A DNA stretch of 64,000 nt from Oscillospiraceae bacterium (GTDB taxonomy: Bacteria > Bacillota > Clostridia > Oscillospirales > Ruminococcaceae). The position numbers were made by a program, and so were the translations under genes. A model generated the notes under the pieces. That model was given only the letters and a program-made list of their open reading frames with translations, had not been told where the DNA came from and ran no database searches. The stretch lies in the NCBI GenBank assembly GCA_025758045.1, contig CP107208.1, positions 1,054,001 through 1,118,000 of the forward strand, in the 5' to 3' direction. This document shows positions 14,385 to 23,499 of this stretch, piece by piece (the stretch's first letter is position 1; the number at the start of each line of letters is the position of its first letter).

Positions 14385-16631
14385 TTAGTGGTTCTTATAA
14401 TAATTGATCAGGCAGCCATCGGCCAAGATCTGTCTCTCGGCGTCGGTCATAGCGCCCAGGCGGACCCTGAACTCTACCAGGCCACCGTCGGGCTTGACGG
14501 CGATGGCCGTCATCTCATCGGCGGCTTCCAGCAGGGCCTTGCGGATGCCGGGCAGGTAGACATAGTCGCCGTTGTCCAGCACGTTGGGGGTGTCCAGCAG
14601 GAAGGGCAGCATGCCCCAGTTGATGCAGTTGGAGCGGTAGCGCTTGGTGGCGTACTCGCAGGCAAAGTTGGCGGCGCCGCCCAGCACGCGCTGGCAGCTG
14701 GCGGCCTGCTCACGGGCGGAGCCATCGCCGGGCTTGTTGGCGAAGATGGCCGAGCCAATATTGGTGTGGGCTGCGTCCGGGTGGTAGCCAAGCGCCTTGA
14801 CCTGGGTGTAAACCACCGTAATTTCATCGGGCACTTCGCCCGCCAGGCGCTCGTTATCCAAAGCCTTCACGGCCTTAGCGTTAGGCACGTAGGCGGGGTC
14901 CTTGCGGGAGAGGGTGAACTCCGCCAAACGCAGCGGGTTAGAGCGGAAGGACGAAGTCTCGCCCGAGGGGATCAACTCGTCGGTGGTGGTGACGGGGTCG
15001 GTGATGTAGCTGACGATCTTGACCAGCAGGTCGTCGGACAGGGCGGGCTGCTCGGGCCAATCCTTGATGTTGGGGCCGAACTTCAGCTCGTAGTCCGGCT
15101 CCGGGCGACCCCAGCCATTGTAGACGCGCTTGTCGTAAACGCCCTGGTCAAAGTGGTAGTCCGGGGTGGTGTACTCCACGTCGGTCAGCTCGCTGGCGGC
15201 GGTCAGGTAGCCGCCGTTAGCGGCGGTGGCGGCGATGGACCGGGCGTCCATCAGGGCCACCGCGCTGATCTGCCCCTCGCCGGGCTTGGAGCCCTCGCGG
15301 TTAGGGAAGTTGCGAGTGGTGTGGCGGATGGAGAACTCGCCGTTGGCGGGGGTATCGCCTGCGCCGAAGCAGGGGCCGCAGAAGCACTCGCGGAAGATGC
15401 CGCCTGCGGAAACAATATCCGCTACCGTGCCGTTTTTGACCAGCTCCAGATAGGTGGGCATGCTGTCCGGGTAGACGCTGAATTTGAACTCACCGTTGCC
15501 GCAGCTCTTGCCGCGGATGATGTCCGCTACCGCGCAGATGTTTTCATAGGTGCCGCCGGAACAGCCAGCGACGACGCCCTGCTCCACGTAGATGCGGCCA
15601 TCGGGGCAGATCTTGCCCACCAGGTCCATGTGGACCTTGCCGCCCAGCTGCTTGTTGGCCTGGTCCTCGGCCGCCTGCAGAATCTCTTTGGCGTTGGCTT
15701 TCAGCTCGCGGATGGGGTAGGCATAGCTGGGGTGCATCGGCAGCGCGATCATACACTCCACGGTGGAGAGGTCCAGCTCGATGCAGCCGTCATAGTAGGC
15801 CACGTCGGCGGGTTTCAGCTCTTTGTAGGCTTCGGGGCGATTGTGCTGCACGAAATATTCTTTCGTCACATCGTCGGTCTGCCAGATGGAGGACCAGCAG
15901 GTGGTCTCGGTGGTCATGACGTCGATGCCGTTGCGGTAGTCAGCCGACAGGTTGGCCACACCGGGGCCGACGAACTCCATGACCTTGTTTTTCACGTAGC
16001 CATTGGCGTAGGTGGCAGCCACCAGCGCCAGCGCCACATCGTGGGGGCCGACGCCGGGGTTGGGCTTGCCGGTCAGGTAGATGGCCACCACGCCGGGGTA
16101 GGCCATATCGTAGGTGCGGCCCACCAGCTGCTTGGCCAGCTCACCGCCTCCCTCGCCCACAGCCATGGTGCCTAGGGCGCCATAGCGGGTGTGGGAATCA
16201 GAGCCTAAGATCATGCGGCCGCAGCCGGACATCATTTCCCGGTTATAGCTGTGGATGACGGCCATGTTCGGCGGAACGTAGATGCCGCCGTATTTGTGGG
16301 CGGCGGAGAGGGCGAACTGGTGGTCGTCCTCGTTGATGGTGCCGCCGACGGCGCACAGGCTGTTGTGGCAGTTGGTCATGACGTAGGGCAGCGGGAATTC
16401 CTTCATGCCGGAGGCGCGGGCCGTCTGGATGATGCCGACATAGGTGATGTCGTGGCTGGTCATCGAGTCGAACTTCATGCGCAGGTCCTGCATGGAATCG
16501 CCGGTGTTATGTGCTTTTAAGATGCCGTAGGCGATGGTGCCCTGCTTGGCCTGCTCCTGCGTGAAGCCTGCCGGGGCTTCGGCCTGTGGCACGCCGTGGA
16601 CGAGGTATACGCCGGTATCGTGCAGTTTCAT
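14385..16631 (-). CDS. Aconitate hydratase
   Basis: Isomerises citrate to isocitrate through a 4Fe-4S cluster. It has 748 residues, the hydratase-type aconitase common in Clostridia. Substrate and cluster residues are visible in GCGRMILGSDSHTRYGALGTMAVGEGGGE, in the cysteine near GVVAGCSGGTYEN, and in the paired cysteines of FRECFCGPCFGAGDTPANGE. The C-terminal swivel domain with YRSNCINWGMLPF follows. It forms a minus-strand unit with the isocitrate dehydrogenase gene (32-bp gap), opposite citrate synthase. Together they convert oxaloacetate to 2-oxoglutarate for glutamate and arginine synthesis. Confidence 0.95.
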   Translation of the reverse strand: MKLHDTGVYLVHGVPQAEAPAGFTQEQAKQGTIAYGILKAHNTGDSMQDLRMKFDSMTSHDITYVGIIQTARASGMKEFPLPYVMTNCHNSLCAVGGTINEDDHQFALSAAHKYGGIYVPPNMAVIHSYNREMMSGCGRMILGSDSHTRYGALGTMAVGEGGGELAKQLVGRTYDMAYPGVVAIYLTGKPNPGVGPHDVALALVAATYANGYVKNKVMEFVGPGVANLSADYRNGIDVMTTETTCWSSIWQTDDVTKEYFVQHNRPEAYKELKPADVAYYDGCIELDLSTVECMIALPMHPSYAYPIRELKANAKEILQAAEDQANKQLGGKVHMDLVGKICPDGRIYVEQGVVAGCSGGTYENICAVADIIRGKSCGNGEFKFSVYPDSMPTYLELVKNGTVADIVSAGGIFRECFCGPCFGAGDTPANGEFSIRHTTRNFPNREGSKPGEGQISAVALMDARSIAATAANGGYLTAASELTDVEYTTPDYHFDQGVYDKRVYNGWGRPEPDYELKFGPNIKDWPEQPALSDDLLVKIVSYITDPVTTTDELIPSGETSSFRSNPLRLAEFTLSRKDPAYVPNAKAVKALDNERLAGEVPDEITVVYTQVKALGYHPDAAHTNIGSAIFANKPGDGSAREQAASCQRVLGGAANFACEYATKRYRSNCINWGMLPFLLDTPNVLDNGDYVYLPGIRKALLEAADEMTAIAVKPDGGLVEFRVRLGAMTDAERQILADGCLINYYKNH

Positions 16632-16663
16632 AGGCTTCTCTCCTTGCCTTTCATTTTAAAAAA

Positions 16664-17656
16664 TCACAGCCGGGCGATAACGGCCTGGGTAAATTCCTTG
16701 GTGCCGGCCGTGCCGCCGATGTCAGCGGTGATGACCTTGCCCTCGGCCACCTGGGCCTGGATGGCGGCGTTGAGCTTGTCGGCCTTGTCGGTCATACCCA
16801 GGTCGTTCAGCATCATGGCAAAGGCCATCAGGATGGCGCTGGGGTTGGCCTTGTCCTGGCCTGCAATGTCGGGGGCGGAGCCGTGGACAGCCTCATAAAT
16901 GCGCGTTTTATCACCGATGTTGGCGCTGGGCGCAAAGCCCAGGCCACCCACCAGACCGGCGCACAGGTCGCTGATGATGTCACCGTAGAGGTTGGGGGCG
17001 ACCAGCACGTCGAACTGCTCAGGGCGCTGCACCAGCTTCATGCACAGGGCATCGATGATGCAGTCGTTGGCCTCGATGTCGGGGTAATCCTCGGCCACTT
17101 CGCGGAAGGTGCGCAGGAACAGGCCGTCGGTCAGCTTCATGATGTTGGCTTTGTGCACAGCGGTGACCTTTTTGCGGCCGTTTTTCCGGGCGTAGTCAAA
17201 GGCAAAGCGGCAGATCTTCTCGCAGGCCGGGCGGGTGATGAGCTTGACGCCGTTGGCGATGTCGTCGGTGAGCATGTACTCGATGCCCTTATACAGGTCC
17301 TCGGTATTCTCGCGCACGATGACGAGGTCAACGTTCTCAAAACGGGTAGGTACGCCCGGCAGCGTGTGCACAGGGCGCAGGTTAGCGTAGGTGGCAAAGC
17401 GCTGGCGCAGCTGCACATTGATGCTGCGGAAGCCCTTGCCGATGGGCGTAGCCGTAGGGCCTTTCAGTGCCCAGCCGCACGCCTCGATGGCATCCAGCGT
17501 GCCGGGGGCGATCAGCTCGCCGCTGGCTTCGGCGTACTCGGCACCGGCCTCACACACCTGCCATTCAATGCCGGTGTTCAGTGCGGCCGAGACGGCACGC
17601 ACGCTTTCGGCAATCTCGCGGCCAATTCCATCGCCTGGGATCAGTACTGCTTTCAT
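16664..17656 (-). CDS. icd: Isocitrate dehydrogenase, IDH/IMDH family
   Basis: Oxidative decarboxylase of 330 residues acting on isocitrate, giving 2-oxoglutarate. VLIPGDGIGREI begins the protein. The substrate loop RENTEDLYKGIEY, the catalytic KKVTAVHKANIMK, and the metal-binding aspartates in IIDALCMKLV and DIISDLCAGLVGG are present. The C-terminal EAVHGSAPDIAGQDKANPSA motif is typical of the NAD-dependent short form. The ATG at 17656 is chosen because AGGGGA precedes it; the open frame extends 16 codons further without a ribosome site. The linkage to aconitase and divergent citrate synthase favours isocitrate over isopropylmalate as substrate. Confidence 0.9.
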   Translation of the reverse strand: MKAVLIPGDGIGREIAESVRAVSAALNTGIEWQVCEAGAEYAEASGELIAPGTLDAIEACGWALKGPTATPIGKGFRSINVQLRQRFATYANLRPVHTLPGVPTRFENVDLVIVRENTEDLYKGIEYMLTDDIANGVKLITRPACEKICRFAFDYARKNGRKKVTAVHKANIMKLTDGLFLRTFREVAEDYPDIEANDCIIDALCMKLVQRPEQFDVLVAPNLYGDIISDLCAGLVGGLGFAPSANIGDKTRIYEAVHGSAPDIAGQDKANPSAILMAFAMMLNDLGMTDKADKLNAAIQAQVAEGKVITADIGGTAGTKEFTQAVIARL

Positions 17657-17983
17657 AAAAATACGTTCCCCTTCCCTGTGCTTTTTGAAAGGCTCCCTGC
17701 ACAAGGGGGCCTTACGCAGCGAAAATGCTGCAATATACTACAACTATATCTGCTTTGGGCCGGTTTGTCAACGCGGTTTTTTATACAAGCCGTGTCAAAA
17801 CGCCCATCAGCTTAATAAAATAAAGTCGTACTTTGGCTATTGTGGTGATATTTTAAGTTTTTCTTGACGAAACTCCAAGGATGTTATATTATTGTAGCAA
17901 TCACCCACGCGGTGGGTGCCTGCGGTGCAGGAATGGGAAATTTGTGTGCGTGTATAAATATGCAAGTGGAGAGGGGTCTGCCG

Positions 17984-19357
17984 ATGTATTACCCGGACGT
18001 ACCGGCACTGGAGCCGGAAGAACTGGAACTGCTCTGCCATGAATATGTAGAGCATAATGCCACGCTGGACCCGCATTTGGCGGACCAGATGGGCGTCAAG
18101 CGTGGCCTGCGCAACCTGGACGGCACCGGTGTGCTGGCCGGTATCACCAACGTGTCCAACGTTGTTGGCTATGACAAAAAGGAAGACGGCACCATCGTGC
18201 CCATCCCCGGCCGCCTGATCTACCGCGGCATCGATTTGGATGCCCTGGCCGCCGAGGCCGACGCCAACGACCGCTTTATGTTTGAGGAAGTGGTCTGGCT
18301 GCTGCTGTTCGGCTCTCTGCCCACACGGGACCAGTATGCCAAGTTCCGCAAACTGCTGGAGAACCACCGCGAACTGCCCCGCGGCTTTGCCGACGATATG
18401 ATCTTGAACTCGCCTTCGCCCAACCTGATGAACAAGATGGCGCGAAGCGTGCTGGCCATGTACAGTTACGATGAACACGCCGAGGACCTGAGCCTGCCCA
18501 ACATCCTGCGGCAGAGCATCAACCTGATCGCCGAGCTGCCCACCATGATGGTGAACGCTTACCAGATCAAGCGCCGCGTCTACGACCGCAACAGCATGTA
18601 CTTCCACCTGCCCACCGAGGGACAGAGCACGGCCGAACATATCCTGTCCACCTACCGTGCCGACCAGAAGTTCACCCACGAGGAAGCCCGCCTGCTGGAC
18701 CTGTGTCTGCTGGTGCATGCGGACCACGGCGGCGGTAACTGCTCGACCTTTACCTGCCGCGTGCTGTCCAGCTCCGGCACCGACACCTACGCGGCCATCT
18801 CGGCGGCCATCGGCGCGCTGAAAGGCCCCAAGCACGGCGGCGCCAACCTGAAGGTCATGCACCAGCTGGACTACATTTTGGAAAATGTGGAGGATCCCAC
18901 CAACGACGACGAGGTGCGGGAGTTCCTGCGCAAGATCATCCGCAAAGAGCGCGGCGACGGCAGCGGCCTGATCTACGGCATGGGCCACGCCGTGTACACC
19001 CTGAGCGACCCGCGTGCCCAAATTTTGAAAACACACGCCAAGAGCCTGGCCTACAAAAAAGGCTACGACGAGGAGTACGAGATGCTGTGCAGCATCGAGC
19101 GCCTGGCCCCCCAGGTATTTGCCGAGGAAAAGCACGGCCCCAAAAAGGTCTGCGCCAACGTGGACCTGTTCAGCGGCCTGATCTACCGCATGCTGGGCAT
19201 CAGCGAGGATCTGTTCACCCCGCTGTTCGCCATTGCCCGTGTACCCGGCTGGTGTGCCCACCGCGTGGAAGAGGTGGAGTTTGCCAACCGCATCATCCGC
19301 CCCGCGTACAAGTATGTCGGCCAGCCGCTGGATTACCTGCCGCTGGAAGAACGGTAA
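17984..19357 (+). CDS. Citrate synthase
   Basis: Condenses oxaloacetate with acetyl-CoA. At 457 residues it is longer than the type II enzymes, with an N-terminal extension typical of Clostridia. Catalytic histidines are in LVHADHGGGNCSTFT and YGMGHAVYTLSDPR, and KHGGANLKVMHQ is also intact. The ATG at 17984 has GGAGAGGGG upstream; an in-frame ATG lies 24 bases before it, and the frame is open further back without support. It is divergent from the icd-aconitase pair, with a promoter region of about 330 bp between. A strong terminator follows. Confidence 0.95.
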   Translation: MYYPDVPALEPEELELLCHEYVEHNATLDPHLADQMGVKRGLRNLDGTGVLAGITNVSNVVGYDKKEDGTIVPIPGRLIYRGIDLDALAAEADANDRFMFEEVVWLLLFGSLPTRDQYAKFRKLLENHRELPRGFADDMILNSPSPNLMNKMARSVLAMYSYDEHAEDLSLPNILRQSINLIAELPTMMVNAYQIKRRVYDRNSMYFHLPTEGQSTAEHILSTYRADQKFTHEEARLLDLCLLVHADHGGGNCSTFTCRVLSSSGTDTYAAISAAIGALKGPKHGGANLKVMHQLDYILENVEDPTNDDEVREFLRKIIRKERGDGSGLIYGMGHAVYTLSDPRAQILKTHAKSLAYKKGYDEEYEMLCSIERLAPQVFAEEKHGPKKVCANVDLFSGLIYRMLGISEDLFTPLFAIARVPGWCAHRVEEVEFANRIIRPAYKYVGQPLDYLPLEER

Positions 19358-19364
19358 TTTATAC

Positions 19365-19408
19365 AAAAAAGCGAGTACCCGTTTTCTTTCGGGTACTCGC
19401 TTTTTATT
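19365..19408 (+). terminator. Terminator of citrate synthase
   Basis: AAAAAAGCGAGTACCC (19365-19380) pairs with GGGTACTCGC and TTTTTATT at 19391-19408. A-tract and T-tract on both sides make it bidirectional. Confidence 0.85.
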
Positions 19409-19423
19409 GTTATTGCGCATGTT

Positions 19424-19455
19424 TGTAGGGGCGGATGCAAGCATCCGCCCCTACA
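19424..19455. repeat. Palindromic repeat TGTAGGGGCGGATGC, perfect copy
   Basis: A 32-bp hairpin: TGTAGGGGCGGATGC, loop AA, then GCATCCGCCCCTACA. It lies between the terminator of citrate synthase and the 3' end of the azl remnant. It is the simplest member of the family found also at 6161, 36421 and 44797. Confidence 0.8.
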
Positions 19456-19461
19456 GAACAC

Positions 19462-19716
19462 TCACACAAACACCACCTGCACCAGCACCATATACAGTGC
19501 CGTCCCGGTGGCAATACTTAATAAGGTATTCTTTTTCCAGCAATGCAAACCCACCACCGCGGCGGCGGCGATCAGTTCCGGCAGGCCGTGGGTGGGGCCG
19601 AGTAAGTCCACGCCATACCCTTTGCTTTGCAGCAGCACGCCAAAACCCAGCCCCAGCACGAGGTAACCCGCCATAATGGGCAAGGTACGCGCAAACGCGT
19701 AGCGGAGTGTTTTCAT
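19462..19716 (-). pseudogene. azlC-azlD internal deletion remnant
   Basis: An 84-residue open frame that joins two genes. Residues 1-35 (MKTLRYAFARTLPIMAGYLV, ending LLQSKGYG) match the start of AzlC, the large subunit of branched-chain amino acid exporters. The rest (LPELIAAAAVVGLHCWKKNT, ending MVLVQ) matches the C-terminal part of AzlD, the small subunit. The junction is near VDLLGPTHG. An in-frame deletion of most of azlC and the start of azlD explains this. The ribosome site GAGGAAA is retained. It could make a small membrane protein, but not a working exporter. The family match is from memory of the two proteins. Confidence 0.65.
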
Positions 19717-19831
19717 CATTTTCCTCTTTAGCCTACTGAAGTGCTAGGTTAGTATAACATAGTTTTTGCACTTTAGCAAGTAAGGGACGCTTTGCCAATG
19801 CGCCAGGCGCGGGAGGATGCTTATTCCTTTT

Positions 19832-20734
19832 TTATTGCCCCGCTCTCAGCGTTCTGCGCCGAAACTCTGTCGGCCCGCATCCATACAACTGCCGGAAGGA
19901 ACGAGCAAAATAGCTGGAATCCTCGAAGCCGCATTGGGCGGCGATGGCGGTCACCTGCAGGGTGGTGCCGCACAGCAGCTCGGCGGCGCGCTGCAGGCGC
20001 TGGCCGCGCAGGTACTGGTTGGGCGTGGTGCCGATCATATCATGGAAGCACCGCAGACACTCGCTGGGGCTGATGGACGCGCTGGCAGCGATCTGCTCCA
20101 CGGTCAGGTCCTCGGCGTAGTGGGTCTGCACAAATTGCAGCATCGTTTTAATGCGGTCGGCGCTGCGCAGCGCCTTTTTGGGCACGGCGCGCGTGGCGGG
20201 GGCGCGGGTAACCAGCAGGTACATCATCTCGGAAAGCGCAGCCCGCGTCTTGAACTCGTACCCCGGTATCTCGTTGACCACGGCACGGAACGCCCGCTCC
20301 ATGCAGTCCATGGCTTCCCGCTGCCAATCCACGCTGCGGCGCAGCACGGCGCAGGGGCGGCTGGGGTCGGTCAGCAGCGGCTGCAGATATTTTTGCCAAA
20401 ACACGCTGTCCGGGCTGCCGCCCACCAGCCGGGGATGGAATACCACGCTGTGCAGCCGGCAGCGCCCGACGGCCAGCGGCCAGTCGGCATGCAGCACCCC
20501 GGCATTGATGAATAAGCCGTCCCCCTCGGCCAGCGTGTACTTTTCCCCGGCTGCAGCGGCCAGCACGCCGCCCTCGCTGGCAATCAGCAGTTCCAGCTCC
20601 TCATGCCAGTGCCAGGGTACGGGGGCAGCTTCCAGATCGTCGTGGTAGCAGGCGATGGGAAACGCCGCGGTGCCGTGGACGGTCAGTTCCCGCCCAGCGG
20701 AATCGGTCTCGGTATTGCAGGCGGACAAGGCCAT
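19832..20734 (-). CDS. AraC-family transcriptional regulator
   Basis: 300-residue regulator with an N-terminal cupin sensor (residues 20-130, containing PVPWHWHEELELLIASEGG) and a C-terminal pair of helix-turn-helix motifs (about 195-295). The first helix-turn-helix contains LTVEQIAASASISPSECLRCFHDMIG and the second ends with CGFEDSSYFARSFRQLYGCGPTEFRR. It is divergent from an MFS transporter gene, and two direct copies of TTTGGCGAAATAAT lie between them. It probably activates the transporter in response to a small molecule, perhaps a sugar; the ligand is unknown. Confidence 0.92.
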   Translation of the reverse strand: MALSACNTETDSAGRELTVHGTAAFPIACYHDDLEAAPVPWHWHEELELLIASEGGVLAAAAGEKYTLAEGDGLFINAGVLHADWPLAVGRCRLHSVVFHPRLVGGSPDSVFWQKYLQPLLTDPSRPCAVLRRSVDWQREAMDCMERAFRAVVNEIPGYEFKTRAALSEMMYLLVTRAPATRAVPKKALRSADRIKTMLQFVQTHYAEDLTVEQIAASASISPSECLRCFHDMIGTTPNQYLRGQRLQRAAELLCGTTLQVTAIAAQCGFEDSSYFARSFRQLYGCGPTEFRRRTLRAGQ

Positions 20735-20748
20735 GGCAAATCCTCCTT

Positions 20749-20784
20749 TTTGGCGAAATAATCCTGCCTATTTGGCGAAATAAT
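20749..20784. promoter_or_regulatory. Direct-repeat operator between araC-type gene and MFS gene
   Basis: TTTGGCGAAATAAT occurs at 20749-20762 and again at 20771-20784, a 22-bp (two helical turns) period that suits AraC-type activators. The second site ends two bases before the position expected for the -35 of the MFS promoter. That promoter has TATAAT at 20810-20815 but only a poor -35 (GATACA), as expected for activator dependence. Confidence 0.65.
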
Positions 20785-20854
20785 ACGATACATCCGTCAA
20801 CTTTGATGATATAATCATAGGGCAAGTAAAAACGCCTGTCAAGGAGAAAATTTT

Positions 20855-22030
20855 ATGGTATCCCTGCTTTTACCCGTAATTTATTTAGCTTTTATCAGCC
20901 TGGGCCTGCCGGATGCCCTGCTGGGTGCGGCCTGGCCCAGCATGTACCTGGGCTTGGGCGCGGGCCTGTCCTGGGCGGGCATGATCTCCATGATCATCTC
21001 CGCCGGTACAGTAGTGTCCAGCCTGGCCAGCGACGCCCTTACCGCCCGGCTTGGCCCCGGCAGGGTCACGGCCATCAGCGTGGGCACGACGGCCGCAGCG
21101 CTGTTTGGCTTTTCCACCTGCACGGCGTTCTGGCAGCTTTGTCTGTGGGCCGTGCCCTACGGCCTGGGCGCGGGCAGCGTGGATGCCGCCCTCAACAACT
21201 ACGTTGCCCTGCATTACGAGAGCCGCCACATGAGCTGGCTGCACTGCATGTGGGGCCTGGGCGCCAGCGGCGGGCCGGTCATTATGGGCTGGGCGCTGGC
21301 CCACAGCGGTTGGCAGAGCGGCTACCGCATTATTTCTGTGCTGCAGGTGGTGCTGACGGCCATCATCATTTTCAGCCTGCCGCTGTGGAAAAAACCGGGC
21401 GAGGAGACCGGCGAGGAAATCGCCCGCGAGCACCGCACCCTGCCCCAGCTGATGCGGGTGCCCGGCGTGCCCGAGGTCATGGCGATGTTCGCCTGCTACT
21501 CGGTGGTCGAGACTACGGCAGGCATGTGGGCGTCCAGCTATTGCACGCTTCAGCGCGGTATCGACGCTGGTACTGCCGCCAGCTGGGCCAGCCTGTTTTA
21601 CGTGGGCATCACGGTGGGGCGGTTTTTAAGCGGTTTTATCGCTATGAAACTCAACGACCATCAGCTGATCAACCTGGGGTTTGTGCTGGTGGCGCTGGGC
21701 ATCTTGCCCATTCTGCTGCCGCTGGGCAGCGCTGCGCTGGTGACTGGGCTGGTTACGGTGGGCCTGGGCTGTGCGCCTATTTATCCCAGCATTATCCACG
21801 AAACTCCGTTGAATTTCGGCCGCAACTTAAGCATGGCCCTGACCGGCGTGCAGATGGCCGCCGCCTATGTAGGCAATGTGGTGTTCCCGCCGCTGTTCGG
21901 GCTGCTGGCGCAGTATATCAGCATCAGCCTGTACCCATGGTATCTGCTGGCCGCACTGGTGCTGATGGCCGTTATGTCCCGCGCCTTGCACCGCAAGACT
22001 GCCGCCAAACGTGCCGCCAACGGATATTGA
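20855..22030 (+). CDS. MFS transporter
   Basis: 391-residue, twelve-segment major facilitator protein of the fucose-permease-like group. Hydrophobic helices run throughout. The family glycine-rich turns are visible (GLPDALLGAAWPSMY, and the ASSYCTLQRGIDAGTAASWAS region of helix 7). AAGGAG lies 8 bases before the ATG. It is regulated with the divergent AraC gene, which suggests uptake or export of a sugar-like compound. The substrate cannot be read from the sequence. Confidence 0.9.
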   Translation: MVSLLLPVIYLAFISLGLPDALLGAAWPSMYLGLGAGLSWAGMISMIISAGTVVSSLASDALTARLGPGRVTAISVGTTAAALFGFSTCTAFWQLCLWAVPYGLGAGSVDAALNNYVALHYESRHMSWLHCMWGLGASGGPVIMGWALAHSGWQSGYRIISVLQVVLTAIIIFSLPLWKKPGEETGEEIAREHRTLPQLMRVPGVPEVMAMFACYSVVETTAGMWASSYCTLQRGIDAGTAASWASLFYVGITVGRFLSGFIAMKLNDHQLINLGFVLVALGILPILLPLGSAALVTGLVTVGLGCAPIYPSIIHETPLNFGRNLSMALTGVQMAAAYVGNVVFPPLFGLLAQYISISLYPWYLLAALVLMAVMSRALHRKTAAKRAANGY

Positions 22031-22155
22031 AAAATTTCGATTTTTTGCCAGAGGAAATGCCAGATTTCGCGTTTCTTCTGGCTTTTTTTCGTTTACATCT
22101 GTGTTTACATCTACTATAATATAAAATGTAAATTTTTATGCTAGGAGGTGCCCCT

Positions 22156-23268
22156 ATGGAAAAGTGCAGCTTATGCGGCGGCAAAATCGTGAACCATCGG
22201 TGCGTGGATTGCGGTATGCCGTACCCGGAAAAACCGCACTACACCCTGCGCAGTGAAACCGCCCACACCCATAACGTCAACGGCGAGGAAGTGCTGCACC
22301 GCGTGCGCAGCGCCGCAGGCAAGGACCCCGTCTATACCTGCGATGCCGAGGACGAGCAGGACCGCATCGACCTGGAAGGCGCACGCCCCCACCTGCATGC
22401 CCCGGCCCGGCAGCTGAACCAGACGCGCCGTCCGGCCCGGGACAAGCGGCGCGGCGGCTGGCTGGTCACGCTCATCATCTTTGGTCTGGCGCTGCTGCCT
22501 ATGCTGTTCAACCTGTCCGAGCGAGTATTTTACAGTTTGGCGGACCTGGGCGGACACAGCAGCTATGCGGAAACCGAAGCGCCCGAAGCAAGCCTCAATG
22601 CCGAAGCCCCCGCCGTGGATATGACCGGCGTCAACCCCTACGAGGGGATGGACTGGGGCCTGCCCACTGCGGGCGGCGGCTTTGGCTGCATTCTGGAGCC
22701 GGGTTACTACACTATCGGCCAGCAGATCCCCGAGGGCGTTTACACCATCACCCCCGATGACGGCAGCTCGCTGACGATGACCCACGACGACGAAGCCCAC
22801 GACCGCTGGTACCAGACCACCATGCTCAGCTGCCCCGAAGGCGGGGAGCCCGAACTGGTGCTGACCAACGTGCAGCTGGCGGCAGGCGGCACCCTGTGGG
22901 TGGAGGGCAGCGGCACCCTGACGCTGGAAAGCGGCAACGCCCAGCTGGACACCCAGGCTGAACCCCAGGGAAACCCGGCGGGCGAGTCTTTCGAGCTGTG
23001 CGCCTGGGGAGATGACATTCAAGCCTACACTGTGGGGCAGGAGATCCCGGCGGGTGTGTATGACGTGAACTGGAACCAGGGCAGCGGCTTCCTGGGCTGG
23101 GATACACAAGGCTCGTACCACCTGACCTATTACGGCGGGGACGGGTTCAACGGCACGGTCGTTTTCCACAGCCTGCCCTTGACCGAGGGCGACACCCTGA
23201 CGCTGGAATGCTATTCCAACGAGGATTGCATCCTTTGGCTGACCCCGGTTGCGGAAATTTACGGGTAA
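22156..23268 (+). CDS. Zinc-ribbon membrane protein with extracellular beta repeats
   Basis: 370-residue protein. An N-terminal zinc ribbon uses CSLCGGKIVNHRCVDCG (residues 4-20). A linker rich in Arg and His and a single membrane helix near residues 100-120 (WLVTLIIFGLALLPMLF) follow. The outer part is acidic and includes two similar modules marked by YTIGQQIPEGVYTI and YTVGQEIPAGVYDV, about 115 residues apart. The start after GGAGGTGCCCCT is chosen; the frame opens 6 codons earlier. The topology suggests an inside zinc ribbon and an outside beta domain. It is not a known enzyme, and the function is unknown. Confidence 0.75.
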   Translation: MEKCSLCGGKIVNHRCVDCGMPYPEKPHYTLRSETAHTHNVNGEEVLHRVRSAAGKDPVYTCDAEDEQDRIDLEGARPHLHAPARQLNQTRRPARDKRRGGWLVTLIIFGLALLPMLFNLSERVFYSLADLGGHSSYAETEAPEASLNAEAPAVDMTGVNPYEGMDWGLPTAGGGFGCILEPGYYTIGQQIPEGVYTITPDDGSSLTMTHDDEAHDRWYQTTMLSCPEGGEPELVLTNVQLAAGGTLWVEGSGTLTLESGNAQLDTQAEPQGNPAGESFELCAWGDDIQAYTVGQEIPAGVYDVNWNQGSGFLGWDTQGSYHLTYYGGDGFNGTVVFHSLPLTEGDTLTLECYSNEDCILWLTPVAEIYG

Positions 23269-23291
23269 AAAATCAGCATGCCGCTGCAAAT

Positions 23292-23393
23292 GGCCCCCTC
23301 TGCGGGGGTAACTCCCCGCACCGTGGGGAGATGTCGCGCAGCGACAGAGGGACCGGTTGCGTAAGCAATCCCGCGAAGCGGGTGGATGAGAGG
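23292..23393. repeat. Hairpin repeat block (CCCCTCTG family)
   Basis: Contains CCCCCTCTGCGGGGG, CTCCCCGCACCGTGGGGAG, GTCGCGCAGCGAC and CCCGCGAAGCGGG, a reverse-order relative of the block at 8274-8414. It lies between the zinc-ribbon gene and the MBOAT gene. Confidence 0.6.
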
Positions 23394-23426
23394 CAAACAA
23401 ATTAGCAGCAGCTAAACAGATGGTTT

Positions 23427-23474
23427 CTCCCTCAGTCTGCGCTTCGCGCAGCCAGCTCCCTCCCAAAGGGAGCC
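23427..23474 (-). repeat. Solo double-hairpin repeat (DUF559-flank family)
   Basis: On the minus strand: GGCTCCCTTTGGGAGGGAGC, then CTGGCTGCGCGAAGCGCAGA, then CTGAGGGAGA. It has the same two-hairpin order as the DUF559 flanks, with diverged stems. It ends 26 bp before the MBOAT start. Confidence 0.65.
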
Positions 23475-23499
23475 AAAAAAGGTTACTTGAGGAGTATCT

